DNA from: Sporosarcina sp. P34
GTDB taxonomy: Bacteria; Bacillota; Bacilli; Bacillales_A; Planococcaceae
Length of the DNA: 64,000 nt
Reading direction: 5' to 3'
Assembly: GCF_002743375.1 (NCBI RefSeq)
Contig: NZ_PDZC01000014.1
Coordinates: 1 to 64,000 of the forward strand
Every line of letters begins with the position of its first letter. Position 1 is the first letter of the stretch. Positions 51,359-61,242 of this stretch are shown piece by piece. Under the pieces are notes generated by a model that made no database searches, had not been told where the DNA came from, and worked only from the letters and a program-made list of their open reading frames with translations. Made by a program: the position numbers and the translations under genes.

Positions 51359-52570
51359 ATGAAAAGAATAGTTTTGTTACCTCTACTTTTGCTACTCATC
51401 TCTGCGTGGCTTCCTTTTCATTCCGTAAACGCAAATGAAAGAAAAGAAATCGCAAATGATGTATATCAAGTTGAACTAAGTTTTCTATCAGATGAAGCCG
51501 AGGGTGCAAAATTTTTATTTACTAAGCAGGCCACATTAACTGTTAAGGAAGATCGCTATACATTATCCATTTCAGCAAAGAAAGATCATATCCTTACACA
51601 AATTACTGCCATGCAGCAAGGAAACAAAACGAGCACGCGACTGAATCGGACAGAAAATTTAGTTCAGTTTGATATACAGGATATGTATCAAAAGATCGAA
51701 CTTACAGGTAAATATCGTTTAGGAAAGGAAAATACGCAACAATCCTTTTCATATGAAGTATTGATTCAAGGGCAGTCATTACCGAAAATTGACCAAAATC
51801 AACCGGCTAAGTCCATTCAGTCAGGTGATGATACGGTACACTACCGATTGCTTTCAGACGGTAAACCTTCGGCCATGAATGAATACGTCAATCCAGTACT
51901 GCGCGTTGTAACACGTGATAATCGATACTTTGCTCAGTTAGAGATTCTTCAACCGAGTAAGGTTAAAGGCTTCACAGTAGAGCAGCATGGCGATTTAGTG
52001 GAACCAAAAGTGGTATCGCAAAACAAGACGCGTATTGTGCAGTTTGAAGTAGAAGATTTCCACAAGGGAACTAGAATCTGGATGAAAGTGGAGGACGCTG
52101 AGAACTCACATATACGGGAAGAGTTTTTACAAATTGCTTTCGATCCACAACAAACAGCGAAGTTTTTGAGCAACGTACCTTCAAACAACACAGCAGTTTC
52201 GTCATTAACTAAACGAACTGAGCAACCTAAAAAAACCACTTCTCCACCTAAACAAACCATGACCGAAAAAGAAAAGAAGATAGAAAAGTCATCCAAAGAA
52301 AAAGAACAAAAACAAGACGAGTTACCACCGCTTCTTCCTGAAGTGCAATTGGAATTTGATCGTACGGTGGACGATGTGAAGGAAGAGCCAGCTGAGATAT
52401 TTGCGCAAGTAGCAAGCGAACCGGAAGAGCTGGCCATTCATGTACAGGATGAACAAACGCTTCCCTTTGATACAATGAAAATCGGCGTATTGTTCACATT
52501 ATGTATTCTGTCGGGCATCTTATTAATACGTCGACTGACAAAGAAAAATAACGTTACGAGTAATGAATAA
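51359..52570 (+). CDS. Membrane-anchored NEAT-like protein
   Basis: A 403-residue protein with a signal peptide (about 1-25), two NEAT-like domains (about 30-150 and 155-275), a Lys/Glu-rich spacer and a C-terminal helix (IGVLFTLCILSGILLIRRL) with a basic tail. The second domain ends HIREEFLQIAFD, which has Phe where the second Tyr stands and Ile at the ligand position, so heme binding through Tyr is not expected there. A sequence LPFDT precedes the helix but is not a canonical sorting signal. ATG start after AAAGGAG. Confidence 0.85.
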   Translation: MKRIVLLPLLLLLISAWLPFHSVNANERKEIANDVYQVELSFLSDEAEGAKFLFTKQATLTVKEDRYTLSISAKKDHILTQITAMQQGNKTSTRLNRTENLVQFDIQDMYQKIELTGKYRLGKENTQQSFSYEVLIQGQSLPKIDQNQPAKSIQSGDDTVHYRLLSDGKPSAMNEYVNPVLRVVTRDNRYFAQLEILQPSKVKGFTVEQHGDLVEPKVVSQNKTRIVQFEVEDFHKGTRIWMKVEDAENSHIREEFLQIAFDPQQTAKFLSNVPSNNTAVSSLTKRTEQPKKTTSPPKQTMTEKEKKIEKSSKEKEQKQDELPPLLPEVQLEFDRTVDDVKEEPAEIFAQVASEPEELAIHVQDEQTLPFDTMKIGVLFTLCILSGILLIRRLTKKNNVTSNE

Positions 52571-52588
52571 CGAGTGGAGGAGTACATT

Positions 52589-53497
52589 GTGCAAAAAAAG
52601 TGGAGATATATATGGCTGACATTGGTAATCATGACAGTAGTGATTTTCGCAGGGTGCGGAAATAATAAAGAAGAGAAAGTCGCTCCAACAGATACTGTCG
52701 CGAAAAGTGAAACAGCTGAAACAAGTGATCAACGTATTATTGCGGGTACTGTAGTCATCGCAGATATTCTAGATAAGTTAGATATAGATGCCATCGCTAT
52801 TCCTGAAACAGAAAAAAAAATGGCGAGTCGGTTTGATGGGCTTCCAACCATCGGTAATGCGATGACACCCGATATGGAAATTGTGAAATCAATGAACCCA
52901 ACAGATTTTTTATCCGTTTCTACATTGGAATATGACCTCGAAGCGGGCTTTGAACAATTAAATATTCCGGCAACATTTTTAAACTTCCAAAGTGTTGATT
53001 CAATGATACAAGAAATCCAAGGTCTTGGAGAGCGCTATGACCGTAAAGCGCAAGCAGATAAATTAGTAGGGGACTTACAGAAAAAGATAGAAGCCGCAGA
53101 AGTAGTAGCAGCGAATCGCAAAGGTCCAAGTGTATTAATATTATTAGGAATTCCAGGAAGTTACTTAGTCGCGACGGAAAACTCCTACGCGGGTGATCTC
53201 GTGAAACGTGCGGGTGGAACGAATGTAATGGAAGGTCAAGATCCAGAATACTTATCGTCTAATACGGAGTACCTTCATAATAGTAATCCAGATATTATCT
53301 TGCGTTTATCACATGGTATGCCAGATGAAGTCGTGGAAATGTTCAACGAAGAGTTCCAAACGAATGATGTATGGAAGCATTTTGATGCAGTGAAAAATGG
53401 CAAAGTCTATGATTTGGAAGAAGAGTTATTCGGTACAACGGCTTCATTGCAAGTACCTGAAGCATTAAGTGAGCTAATGAAGATATTCTATCGATAA
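52589..53497 (+). CDS. isdE: Heme ABC transporter substrate-binding lipoprotein IsdE
   Basis: A 302-residue TroA/FhuD-type binding protein. Lipobox VIFAGC (about 17-22), then two lobes joined by a long helix. Segments TIGNAMTPDMEIVKSMNPT and VKRAGGTNVMEGQDPEYL fit IsdE. GTG at 52589 after GGAGGAG. It accepts heme from the surface NEAT proteins and passes it to the permease downstream. Confidence 0.93.
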   Translation: MQKKWRYIWLTLVIMTVVIFAGCGNNKEEKVAPTDTVAKSETAETSDQRIIAGTVVIADILDKLDIDAIAIPETEKKMASRFDGLPTIGNAMTPDMEIVKSMNPTDFLSVSTLEYDLEAGFEQLNIPATFLNFQSVDSMIQEIQGLGERYDRKAQADKLVGDLQKKIEAAEVVAANRKGPSVLILLGIPGSYLVATENSYAGDLVKRAGGTNVMEGQDPEYLSSNTEYLHNSNPDIILRLSHGMPDEVVEMFNEEFQTNDVWKHFDAVKNGKVYDLEEELFGTTASLQVPEALSELMKIFYR

Positions 53498-53530
53498 CTC
53501 GATGAATTTCGTTTGAAAAGGAAGTCCGTC

Positions 53531-54496
53531 ATGAGAAAAAGAATTGCTAGTTATGTAATCGTATCCCTGCTGCTTGTTGTAACTATCGTATATTCTGCTA
53601 CGACAGGTAGTATTAAAATGGGATTTTTCGAGTTTTTCAGCGCGCTCTTTGAACAAGGCAACAGTCAAATGGAAGCCATTCGTGATTTGCGTTTTCCACG
53701 GATGATTGTGGCGATATTTGCAGGCGCGGCATTGTCAGTTTCGGGTGTCTTGCTGCAGTCCGTTATGCGTAACCCCCTTGCGGATGCAGGGATTATCGGG
53801 ATATCTTCCGGTGCGGCATTCGTGCAGTTATTCATTATTTCGCTCTTTCCGATGCTTTTTTTCATGACGCCTTTATTTGCATTCATGGGTGGGGCGTTCG
53901 CTTGTTTTCTCGTCTTTGCACTATCGTGGAAATCCGATCTTAGCCCGTTGAAATTAATTCTTGTTGGCATTGCAATTAATGCGATGTTTACGGGTCTCAC
54001 TGAAGCGTTCATCAGCTTTGGTGGTTCGTTGAACGTCTCAGCCTCAAGTATTGTCGGTTCAAATTTAACGATGCGTACGTGGAGCGATGTTTCGATCATT
54101 GCGACATACGGAACTATCGGACTGATTCTGGCGTTTGCATTGTATAGCTGGTGTAATTTATTAGTACTACAAGACAAGACAGCAAAGAGTATTGGCTTCC
54201 ATGTCGCGCGTGCCCGTTTAATCATTGCGGCAGTAGCTGTTTTACTAGCAGCTATTTCGGTCGTAGTGGCGGGTGTGATATCGTTCGTTGGTTTACTTGT
54301 ACCGCATATTGCCCGCAGATTAGTTGGCTATGACCATAAGGTCCTTATACCGTTTACTGCACTATTAGGAGCATTGATTATCTTGTTAGCTGACACGCTC
54401 GGTAGAACAATCGTGGCACCTCTTGAAATACCTGCTTCGACGCTAATGGCGATCATCGGCGGACCGTTCTTAATATTCTTACTGCGAAAAGAGTGA
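53531..54496 (+). CDS. isdF: Heme ABC transporter permease IsdF
   Basis: A 321-residue FecCD-family permease with about nine helices. Family motifs RFPRMIVAIFAGAALSVSG, LLQSVMRNPLADAGIIGIS and the cytoplasmic loop GVISFVGLLVPHIARRLVG that contacts the ATPase are clear. ATG 53531 after AAAAGGAAG; a TTG 18 bases earlier is less likely. Confidence 0.95.
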   Translation: MRKRIASYVIVSLLLVVTIVYSATTGSIKMGFFEFFSALFEQGNSQMEAIRDLRFPRMIVAIFAGAALSVSGVLLQSVMRNPLADAGIIGISSGAAFVQLFIISLFPMLFFMTPLFAFMGGAFACFLVFALSWKSDLSPLKLILVGIAINAMFTGLTEAFISFGGSLNVSASSIVGSNLTMRTWSDVSIIATYGTIGLILAFALYSWCNLLVLQDKTAKSIGFHVARARLIIAAVAVLLAAISVVVAGVISFVGLLVPHIARRLVGYDHKVLIPFTALLGALIILLADTLGRTIVAPLEIPASTLMAIIGGPFLIFLLRKE

Positions 54497-54502
54497 CTTA
54501 TT

Positions 54503-55273
54503 ATGGAGATAAAGCGCATTATTGTATCGCATGATAATATAACGAATCATTTGGATAATGTCTCGACGTCTATTTCTAAAGGGAAAGTCACGACGATCAT
54601 TGGGCCAAATGGCTGTGGAAAATCGACATTACTAAGTGTACTTTCCCGAAGTACTATGCCAACTTCGGGAACGGCTTCACTGGAAAATCGCGATTTGGTG
54701 ATGTTTAAGCCGAAAGAGTTTGCGAAGAAGTTAGCGATTGTTTATCAGCAGAATGATGTGCCAAAAGATTTGACGATTGAAAAATTGGTCGGCTTCGGTC
54801 GGCTGCCTCATAAAACACTATTGCAGAGCAACCAAGAAGAGGATCGCAAGGCTATAGATTGGGCATTAACCGTAACGAACCTGACAGACAAACGACATAA
54901 TGACTTAGAAGCATTGTCGGGTGGGGAGCGTCAGCGTGTATGGATTGCGATGGCTTTGGCACAGCAATCAGAAATACTTTGCTTGGATGAGCCAACAACA
55001 TATTTGGATATTTATTATCAAATTGAATTATTGGAGCTCGTGAAATCATTGAACGAAGACTATGGCTTGACCATCATCATGGTATTGCATGATATCAATC
55101 AGGCGATTCGGTACAGTGATGAGATCATTATGATGAAGAATGGTCAAATCATCGCGGAAGGGCCGCCACGTGACATCATTACAAAGGATGTCATTAAAGA
55201 AGTATATGGAGTTAACGCGGTCTTTAAGGAAGATGACGAATTAGGTCTTTATATGATGTCCCTTGGTATTTAG
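54503..55273 (+). CDS. Heme ABC transporter ATP-binding protein
   Basis: A 256-residue ATPase. Walker A GPNGCGKSTLL, Q-loop YQQND, signature LSGGERQRVWIAMA, Walker B LCLDEPTTYLD, switch His in LHDINQAI. It energises IsdEF import of heme. Seven bases after isdF; a clear ribosome-binding site is lacking, so translation is probably coupled. Confidence 0.95.
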   Translation: MEIKRIIVSHDNITNHLDNVSTSISKGKVTTIIGPNGCGKSTLLSVLSRSTMPTSGTASLENRDLVMFKPKEFAKKLAIVYQQNDVPKDLTIEKLVGFGRLPHKTLLQSNQEEDRKAIDWALTVTNLTDKRHNDLEALSGGERQRVWIAMALAQQSEILCLDEPTTYLDIYYQIELLELVKSLNEDYGLTIIMVLHDINQAIRYSDEIIMMKNGQIIAEGPPRDIITKDVIKEVYGVNAVFKEDDELGLYMMSLGI

Positions 55274-55284
55274 GAGGTAAGCGG

Positions 55285-56058
55285 ATGAAGAGACGCCTGT
55301 CGAAACTGATGCCTTTCGTTTATCTAGCAATCTTTCTCTACTCGGGTTATCTACTAGCACAGTATTTGTATACTTACGTAGAATCAGCCAGTTCGTTGAA
55401 GGAAACGCAACAGATGTATGAAGTGGCATTAGAAAACACGGCCCAGGTTGCGGTAACAGAAGACGTCAAAGAAGAAACCTTGAAAGAAGGTTCGATACGT
55501 CCACAGTTTGAAGAGTTACATAAAGTAAATGCAGATATCGTGGGCTGGATTTCAGTAGAAGGTACCAATTTGCATAACCCTATCTTGCAGGCCGAAGACA
55601 ACGACTTTTACTTGAATCGTAACTTCACACGGGAAAGTAGTCGCGCAGGCAGTGTTTTCATGGATTATCGGAATGACATTAAGGATATGAGCCGCAACAC
55701 GGTTCTCTATGGCCATGCGATGAGAAATGATACGATGTTCGGTAGCTTGAAGAAATTTGGCGAGCAAGACTATGCAGACAAACACCCCATTATTTTCGTA
55801 GATACATTGTATGAAGGATACGATATTGAAGTGTTTGCAGCATATGAAACGACAATCGACTTTTATTATATCGAAACAGATTTTCAGACGGACGAACATT
55901 TTTTGGGATTTCTCGAGGAAATCGAATCACGTTCTCTGATTGATATGCCTGTTGAAGTAGGACTGGATGATCGGATTGTGACGCTGTCGACTTGCAATAA
56001 CTCTGTGAATAGTAAAGATAAACGCTATGTAGTGCAGGGGAAATTAGTGAAGCGCTAA
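55285..56058 (+). CDS. srtB: Class B sortase
   Basis: A 257-residue membrane transpeptidase. N-terminal helix (FVYLAIFLYSGYLLAQYLY), catalytic His in NTVLYGHAMRND, Cys in VTLSTCNNS and Arg in SKDKRYVVQGKL. It should cleave NPQTS in the first NEAT protein and attach it to peptidoglycan. ATG after GGAGGTAAG. Last gene of the heme operon. Confidence 0.95.
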   Translation: MKRRLSKLMPFVYLAIFLYSGYLLAQYLYTYVESASSLKETQQMYEVALENTAQVAVTEDVKEETLKEGSIRPQFEELHKVNADIVGWISVEGTNLHNPILQAEDNDFYLNRNFTRESSRAGSVFMDYRNDIKDMSRNTVLYGHAMRNDTMFGSLKKFGEQDYADKHPIIFVDTLYEGYDIEVFAAYETTIDFYYIETDFQTDEHFLGFLEEIESRSLIDMPVEVGLDDRIVTLSTCNNSVNSKDKRYVVQGKLVKR

Positions 56059-56075
56059 CGTATATAGATGGGATG

Positions 56076-56110
56076 AGGAGTTGCTCTGACAGGGTAGCTC
56101 CTTTAATTTC
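56076..56110 (+). terminator. Terminator of the heme operon
   Basis: AGGAGTTGC (56076-56084) pairs with GTAGCTCCT (56094-56102), two G-U pairs, followed by TTAATTTCTTT. Confidence 0.65.
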
Positions 56111-56167
56111 TTTAACGATTCATCTGGAAATGATACGATAGAGTAAAACGATGAGGTGGGGGACTTC

Positions 56168-56788
56168 ATGGACTTAGAACAACTACAAAATAAATTGTAT
56201 GAAAATAAATCTTTATTCATTGGGGAAGAGACTGCGTTCCGTTCCGCTGTAATTATTCCGTTAGTAGAAGTGGAAGGGGAATGGCATGTACTATTTGAGG
56301 TGCGTGCTTTCACGATGAGGAAACAGCCGGGCGACATCAGTTTTCCCGGTGGCAAAATCGATATAACAGATGCATCGCCTATGGAAGCGGCTTTACGGGA
56401 AACGCACGAAGAGCTCGGGATTGATCCGAAGACGGTACGGATGATAGAAGAGTTAAGTCCGTATATTGCATCTCCTTCATTCGTCGTTTATCCGTTCGTT
56501 GCGGTCATTGATTATCAAGAAATCATTCGAAGTTATAATAAAGAAGAAGTGGAAGAGGTATTTACCATCCCGCTTAAGTGGTTAAAGGAACATGAACCGT
56601 ATATGCATTTAGTATCGATTGAAATCGCTCCACCGGATAATTTCCCGTTTGAAAAGATTATGAACGGAGACCAGTATAAATTCAGAAGTCATTCGCTTGA
56701 AGAATGGTTTTATGAATATGGCAAGTATACAGTCTGGGGGCTGACGGCTAGAGTGTTAAAACATTTCATCGATATTGTGAAGAAATAA
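56168..56788 (+). CDS. Nudix hydrolase, CoA pyrophosphatase type
   Basis: A 206-residue protein. The UPF0035-type segment VLFEVRAFTMRKQPGDISF precedes the Nudix box GGKIDITDASPMEAALRETH then EELGI, with Asp in place of the first Glu, as in the CoA-cleaving subfamily (NudL/YeaB). Expected to cut CoA into phosphopantetheine and ADP. ATG 56168 after GTGGGGGAC. Confidence 0.88.
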   Translation: MDLEQLQNKLYENKSLFIGEETAFRSAVIIPLVEVEGEWHVLFEVRAFTMRKQPGDISFPGGKIDITDASPMEAALRETHEELGIDPKTVRMIEELSPYIASPSFVVYPFVAVIDYQEIIRSYNKEEVEEVFTIPLKWLKEHEPYMHLVSIEIAPPDNFPFEKIMNGDQYKFRSHSLEEWFYEYGKYTVWGLTARVLKHFIDIVKK

Positions 56789-56807
56789 ACTGGAATGAGG
56801 ATCAAGT

Positions 56808-57557
56808 ATGAAACAAAAGAGGTCATGGAAATTCAAGTTATTGATCGGATTAACTGTTCTCCTATTAATGATTGCGGTGGGTTTTTTCCTATTCGCTAAC
56901 TCTTATTATAAAGCACAAGCTTACGCTAAAGAAAATTTGCAATCAGATACAGATGTACTAGTTACAAATGGAAAAGAGCTAGTGTTTGAGCCTGCCTTAA
57001 ATAAGAAAAACATAGGTTTTATTTTTTATCAAGGAGCAAAAGTAGAAGCTGAAGCATACGCGCCCATGGCTAAGGAGATTGCTAAACATGGTTACACGGT
57101 AATCATTCCCCATTTGCCGCTCAAGATGGCTATCTTCTCACCTGACCGAGCAGATAAGGTGATACGTAATCACCCTGAAATAGATATGTGGGTAATAGGA
57201 GGTCATTCCCTAGGCGGTGTGACGGCATCGGATTATGCATCTCGCCATGAAAAGATTTCTGCGCTCGTGTTACTAGCTTCTTATCCCGGAAGTCATACGG
57301 ATTTGAGTGAAGCGTCGGTGGATGTACTGTCAATTTGGGCCAGTCATGATGAGGTGGCGGAAGCGAAAGCGATTAAGGCGGCTAAGTCTAGTATGCCTCA
57401 TGATGCGAAGTTCGTCGAGATAGTGGGAGGTAATCATGCAGGCTTTGGTGATTATGGCAGGCAGAAGGGTGACGGTAAAGCAGCTATATCGAATGAAGAG
57501 CAGATTATGGAGACATCCGCTACGATTGTGAAATTAATTGAAGGGTTGGAAAAATAG
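56808..57557 (+). CDS. Membrane-anchored alpha/beta hydrolase
   Basis: A 249-residue protein with an N-terminal helix (LLIGLTVLLLMIAVGFFLF, about 11-29) and an extracellular alpha/beta hydrolase domain. Nucleophile Ser in GGHSLGGVTA, His in GGNHAGFGDYG. It resembles the family-5 hydrolases of Bacillus; substrate unknown. ATG after GGAATGAGGAT. Confidence 0.88.
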   Translation: MKQKRSWKFKLLIGLTVLLLMIAVGFFLFANSYYKAQAYAKENLQSDTDVLVTNGKELVFEPALNKKNIGFIFYQGAKVEAEAYAPMAKEIAKHGYTVIIPHLPLKMAIFSPDRADKVIRNHPEIDMWVIGGHSLGGVTASDYASRHEKISALVLLASYPGSHTDLSEASVDVLSIWASHDEVAEAKAIKAAKSSMPHDAKFVEIVGGNHAGFGDYGRQKGDGKAAISNEEQIMETSATIVKLIEGLEK

Positions 57558-57582
57558 AAAGTATCTTCCGCTGAATTAAAAG

Positions 57583-57622
57583 GCTGTGCTGGAAGTCGTG
57601 TATTCACGATTTCCAGCACAGC
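57583..57622. terminator. Bidirectional terminator between hydrolase and ohr
   Basis: GCTGTGCTGGAA-GTCGTG pairs with CACGAT-TTCCAGCACAGC over 18 bases with one mismatch. T-rich sequence on the minus side serves ohr. Confidence 0.88.
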
Positions 57623-57648
57623 TTATCGTCTTATTTTTAGATGTAGAA

Positions 57649-58071
57649 TTAAAGTACAGTAAGTGTCACTTCAATATTGCCCCTAGTGGCTTTGGAATAC
57701 GGGCAGACTTGGTGCGCTTTCTCTACTAGTTGTTCAAGCTGTGCCTTCTCAATGCCTGTACCTGTTACTTGTAATTCAACTTCTAGTTTGAAACCACCAT
57801 CTGTTTCATCTTTGCACAGGCTGACGTTTGCAGTGACTTCCGATGAAAATTTAACGCGTTCTTTGCTTGCAACAAGTTGAAGCGCGCCGTCGAAACAAGC
57901 TGCATAACCTGCAGCAAATAATTGTTCCGGGTTGGTGGAGTTCTCTAATTCTTTTGCTCTTTTTGTTCCTGGCATCGCTGTATCAAATTCTACTACTTTA
58001 TCGGAGGATACTACATGGCCTTCTCTTCCTCCGTTAGCGGTTGCTGTGGATGTAAATAATTTTTCTGACAT
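57649..58071 (-). CDS. ohr: Organic hydroperoxide resistance protein Ohr
   Basis: A 140-residue OsmC-family thiol peroxidase that reduces lipid hydroperoxides. Peroxidatic Cys59 (YAACFDGAL) and resolving Cys123 (QVCPYSKATR) are both present. Start ATG 58071 after AAAAGGGG; the upstream open frame lacks a site. No OhrR-type regulator is adjacent. Confidence 0.95.
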   Translation of the reverse strand: MSEKLFTSTATANGGREGHVVSSDKVVEFDTAMPGTKRAKELENSTNPEQLFAAGYAACFDGALQLVASKERVKFSSEVTANVSLCKDETDGGFKLEVELQVTGTGIEKAQLEQLVEKAHQVCPYSKATRGNIEVTLTVL

Positions 58072-58233
58072 GAAATCACTACCCCTTTTTTGATTTTTTA
58101 GTCTCACTCCATTGTGTACCCGAATATTGGATAATTATGTGTGAAATCTTTAATCTTTTATGCACGTGTATGGTGACGTCATCCAACGTAGTGAAAAAGT
58201 GTATGTAAATCAGTTAGGAAGTGGGAACACGAA

Positions 58234-59427
58234 ATGAATAAAAATGATATTGCAGATATCCGTAAACGATTTAAGTTAGATACCGATCTTTTGACGATCA
58301 CTGATATTTACCATGTTTATATTAGGCAGGAAAGCAGTGAGGTTTACCACGAAGAGAGTCAGGCATTTGCTTTACTTGACCGTGAGCAACAGGAACTGTT
58401 CATGACCAATTTTAAAAAGGTGCTTGGCGGTAAACTAGGTGTGAAGTTATTTGAAGTGAAGTTTGAACGTCAGGATGAAGAGAATCACGGAGATCACGCA
58501 CAAAAACTATTGTATGAAGGATTGCAGGCGGAAGAAGCTGAAGAATGGAAGGCAGAGATGCAACATCTAGCACTAAAGATGGTGAAAGATGTCCAATATG
58601 AAAAAGATCTGGTCGTGACATTTATTCGTGGTAACTACTTTAAGAAGACCAAGCGTAACAGTGAAGAATCTGAAATTGATATGCGAGATGAAGTGTTTAC
58701 CACGCCGTTTATCTTGTGTAGTATGAATCATACAGACTTGCCAAAGCGCTCCATTATATTTGACTTTCAAGAGCGTGAATTCAAATCGAATACGATGCTC
58801 GATCCCATCATTAATCTTGCTTCACCAATAGGTGGCTTTTTATTCCCTTGCTTCACAGATAATGCAGCTGATGTCAATCATGTACTATATGCCGCCGGGA
58901 AAGCGAATAAACCTGATTATGCATTCATAGAAAATGTCCTGAATGGCGAAGAAGTGGTTACCGCTGCCGACGATAAAGCCGTTTTCGAGGAAATCGTAAA
59001 ACAAGTAGTCGGTGGTGAAGTAGATACGGAAACACTAGGAAATGTATATGAAGCAATCTATCGATTAACTGTAGCGGATGAAGAAGAGGAAGAACCGGAA
59101 GAACCACCAGCAATTGATGCGATGCAAGTAGAACGTGTGTTGAAAATGAGTGGTGTCGACTACGTCAATACAGAAGCAGTAGAAACAGCTTTTCAGACTG
59201 TAGTGGATGACACTTCTTATGAAATGAAAGCAACCCATATTGTACCAAGTTATACGTCAAAATCAATTAAAATCGAAACCAAAGTAGCAAACATCTCAAT
59301 CAGTCCACAAGACTTAAAATACGTGAAACAAGTGAACTATGATGGCAAGCAATGTATTTTAATTGAGGTAGAAGAGGATACAATCATTGAAGGATTCAAA
59401 GTGATTTCGGAAGACTTATTGACATGA
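58234..59427 (+). CDS. DUF4317 family protein
   Basis: A 397-residue soluble, acidic protein starting MNKNDIADIRKRFKLDTD, the hallmark of DUF4317. It contains an EEEEEPEEPP stretch near residue 290. Function unknown; found mainly in Bacillota. ATG after AGTTAGGAAGTGGG. Confidence 0.88.
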   Translation: MNKNDIADIRKRFKLDTDLLTITDIYHVYIRQESSEVYHEESQAFALLDREQQELFMTNFKKVLGGKLGVKLFEVKFERQDEENHGDHAQKLLYEGLQAEEAEEWKAEMQHLALKMVKDVQYEKDLVVTFIRGNYFKKTKRNSEESEIDMRDEVFTTPFILCSMNHTDLPKRSIIFDFQEREFKSNTMLDPIINLASPIGGFLFPCFTDNAADVNHVLYAAGKANKPDYAFIENVLNGEEVVTAADDKAVFEEIVKQVVGGEVDTETLGNVYEAIYRLTVADEEEEEPEEPPAIDAMQVERVLKMSGVDYVNTEAVETAFQTVVDDTSYEMKATHIVPSYTSKSIKIETKVANISISPQDLKYVKQVNYDGKQCILIEVEEDTIIEGFKVISEDLLT

Positions 59428-59674
59428 AAAAAACCATTCATCTACTAAACGTCACGAAATAGTTCAAAATTCCGACATATTACCAGCTTTATCCTGACAA
59501 ATAAACAAGTACCTTTAAACCTCGTTATATTTGATGTATAATAGAACAGATAGTAGTAGATGTATGGTTAAACTGAGACAGAATAAAATGCTCCTAGTAC
59601 GCGCCATGTAGTCTGTGACGCCTTATTTAGGAACATTTACGTTTCTGTAAATTTCACATATAAGGAAGGTCAAA

Positions 59675-61186
59675 ATGAGTAATAGACAAACTAAATCAGA
59701 TGTTATATTAATTGGTGCCGGAATTATGAGTGCAACTCTAGGAACAATGCTAAAAGAATTAGCGCCTGACTGGAACATCTCGGTATTTGAGAAATTAGAT
59801 AAAGCAGGGGAAGAGAGCTCGCATGAGATGAATAATGCGGGAACAGGACATGCGGCATTGTGTGAACTGAACTATACTTCCGAAAAGTCGGACGGGACTG
59901 TAGATATCACTAAAGCGGTTAAAGTAAATGAACAGTTCCAATTATCCATGCAGTTTTGGTCACATCTAGTAGAGAAAAATTTGATTAAAGACCCTGAGCA
60001 ATTTATTATGCCACTGCCACACATGAGTCTTGTACAAGGTGAAGACAATGTGACGTATTTGAAGAAACGCTTTGAGGCTATGACAGCAAATCCACTATTC
60101 GAAGGAATGGAGTTTTCCGAAGATCCGGAAAAACTAAAAGAATGGATTCCGTTGATTATGAAAGACCGTACTGTCGAAGAAGCAATTGCTGCAACGAAAA
60201 TTGACACAGGTACAGACGTAAACTTTGGTGCATTGACTCGTATGTTAATCGAGCATATGCAAAAAGTGGGCGTTGAAGTGAACTATGGTCATCAAGTAGA
60301 AGATATCAAACGTACAAGTGATGGCGAATGGGAATTAAAAATAAAGAATAATAAAGATGGCAAGCTTGAATTTCATAAAACTAAATTTGTTTTCATTGGT
60401 GGCGGAGGCGGAAGTCTTCCATTGCTACAGAAAACAGGTATTCCTGAAAGTAAGCATATTGGTGGATTCCCGATCAGTGGTGTCTTCATGGTCTGTAAAA
60501 ATCCAGACGTAATTGCAAAACATCATGCAAAAGTATACGGAAAAGCAAAAGTTGGTGCACCGCCAATGTCCGTTCCACACTTGGATACTCGCTATATTGA
60601 CGGCGAAAAGTCCTTACTATTCGGACCGTTCGCGGGCTTCTCACCGAAGTTCTTGAAAGAAGGATCCATGATGGACCTTATCGGTTCTGTTAAACCAAAT
60701 AACCTTACGACAATGCTTGCATGTGGTGCGAAAAATCTGTCGTTGACTAAATACTTGGTAGAACAAGTAGTACAAACAAAAGAACAACGTATCAATGAAC
60801 TGCGCGAGTTTATTCCGGACGCGAAAAGTGAAGATTGGGATCTATGGACTGCAGGTCAACGAGTGCAAGTCATTAAAGATACTCCTGACGGCAAAGGTAC
60901 ACTTCAATTTGGTACAGAGCTTGTAACGGATCAGGATGGTTCCATTGCAGCATTGCTTGGGGCTTCTCCAGGAGCATCAACTGCAGTAGCAGTTATGCTG
61001 GATTTGATTAACAAGTGCTTCCCGGAACAAGTAAGCGATTGGGAGCCAAAGTTGAAAGAAATGATTCCTTCATACGGAAAAGCATTAGCAGAGCATCCTG
61101 AGTTATTAAAGGACATGCACGCTTCTACTTCCAAGATATTGAAGCTAACAGAAAATGAGCTGGAGAAAGAAACCGTTCATAGTTAA
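59675..61186 (+). CDS. mqo: Malate:quinone oxidoreductase
   Basis: A 503-residue FAD-dependent peripheral membrane enzyme that oxidises malate and feeds electrons to menaquinone, standing in for or beside malate dehydrogenase. FAD motif [33 protein letters not shown], and the C-terminal [17 protein letters not shown] are diagnostic. ATG after AAGGAAGG. Preceded by a 247-base gap in which only a TATAAT (59537-59542) stands out. Confidence 0.96.
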   Translation: MSNRQTKSDVILIGAGIMSATLGTMLKELAPDWNISVFEKLDKAGEESSHEMNNAGTGHAALCELNYTSEKSDGTVDITKAVKVNEQFQLSMQFWSHLVEKNLIKDPEQFIMPLPHMSLVQGEDNVTYLKKRFEAMTANPLFEGMEFSEDPEKLKEWIPLIMKDRTVEEAIAATKIDTGTDVNFGALTRMLIEHMQKVGVEVNYGHQVEDIKRTSDGEWELKIKNNKDGKLEFHKTKFVFIGGGGGSLPLLQKTGIPESKHIGGFPISGVFMVCKNPDVIAKHHAKVYGKAKVGAPPMSVPHLDTRYIDGEKSLLFGPFAGFSPKFLKEGSMMDLIGSVKPNNLTTMLACGAKNLSLTKYLVEQVVQTKEQRINELREFIPDAKSEDWDLWTAGQRVQVIKDTPDGKGTLQFGTELVTDQDGSIAALLGASPGASTAVAVMLDLINKCFPEQVSDWEPKLKEMIPSYGKALAEHPELLKDMHASTSKILKLTENELEKETVHS

Positions 61187-61191
61187 TAGTG

Positions 61192-61233
61192 AAAAGCTCT
61201 ACTGCGATGTATTTCGCAGTAGAGCTTTTTTGA
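61192..61233 (+). terminator. Terminator after mqo
   Basis: A 15-base stem AAAAGCTCTACTGCG/CGCAGTAGAGCTTTT (61192-61206, 61215-61229) followed by TT. Confidence 0.92.
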
Positions 61234-61242
61234 GTAGAAAAA

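Noticed and set aside
52438-52530. LPFDT near the C-terminus of the third NEAT protein as a sortase signal
   Set aside because: Not LPxTG or NPQTN-like in spacing; the following helix and basic tail fit a simple membrane anchor.
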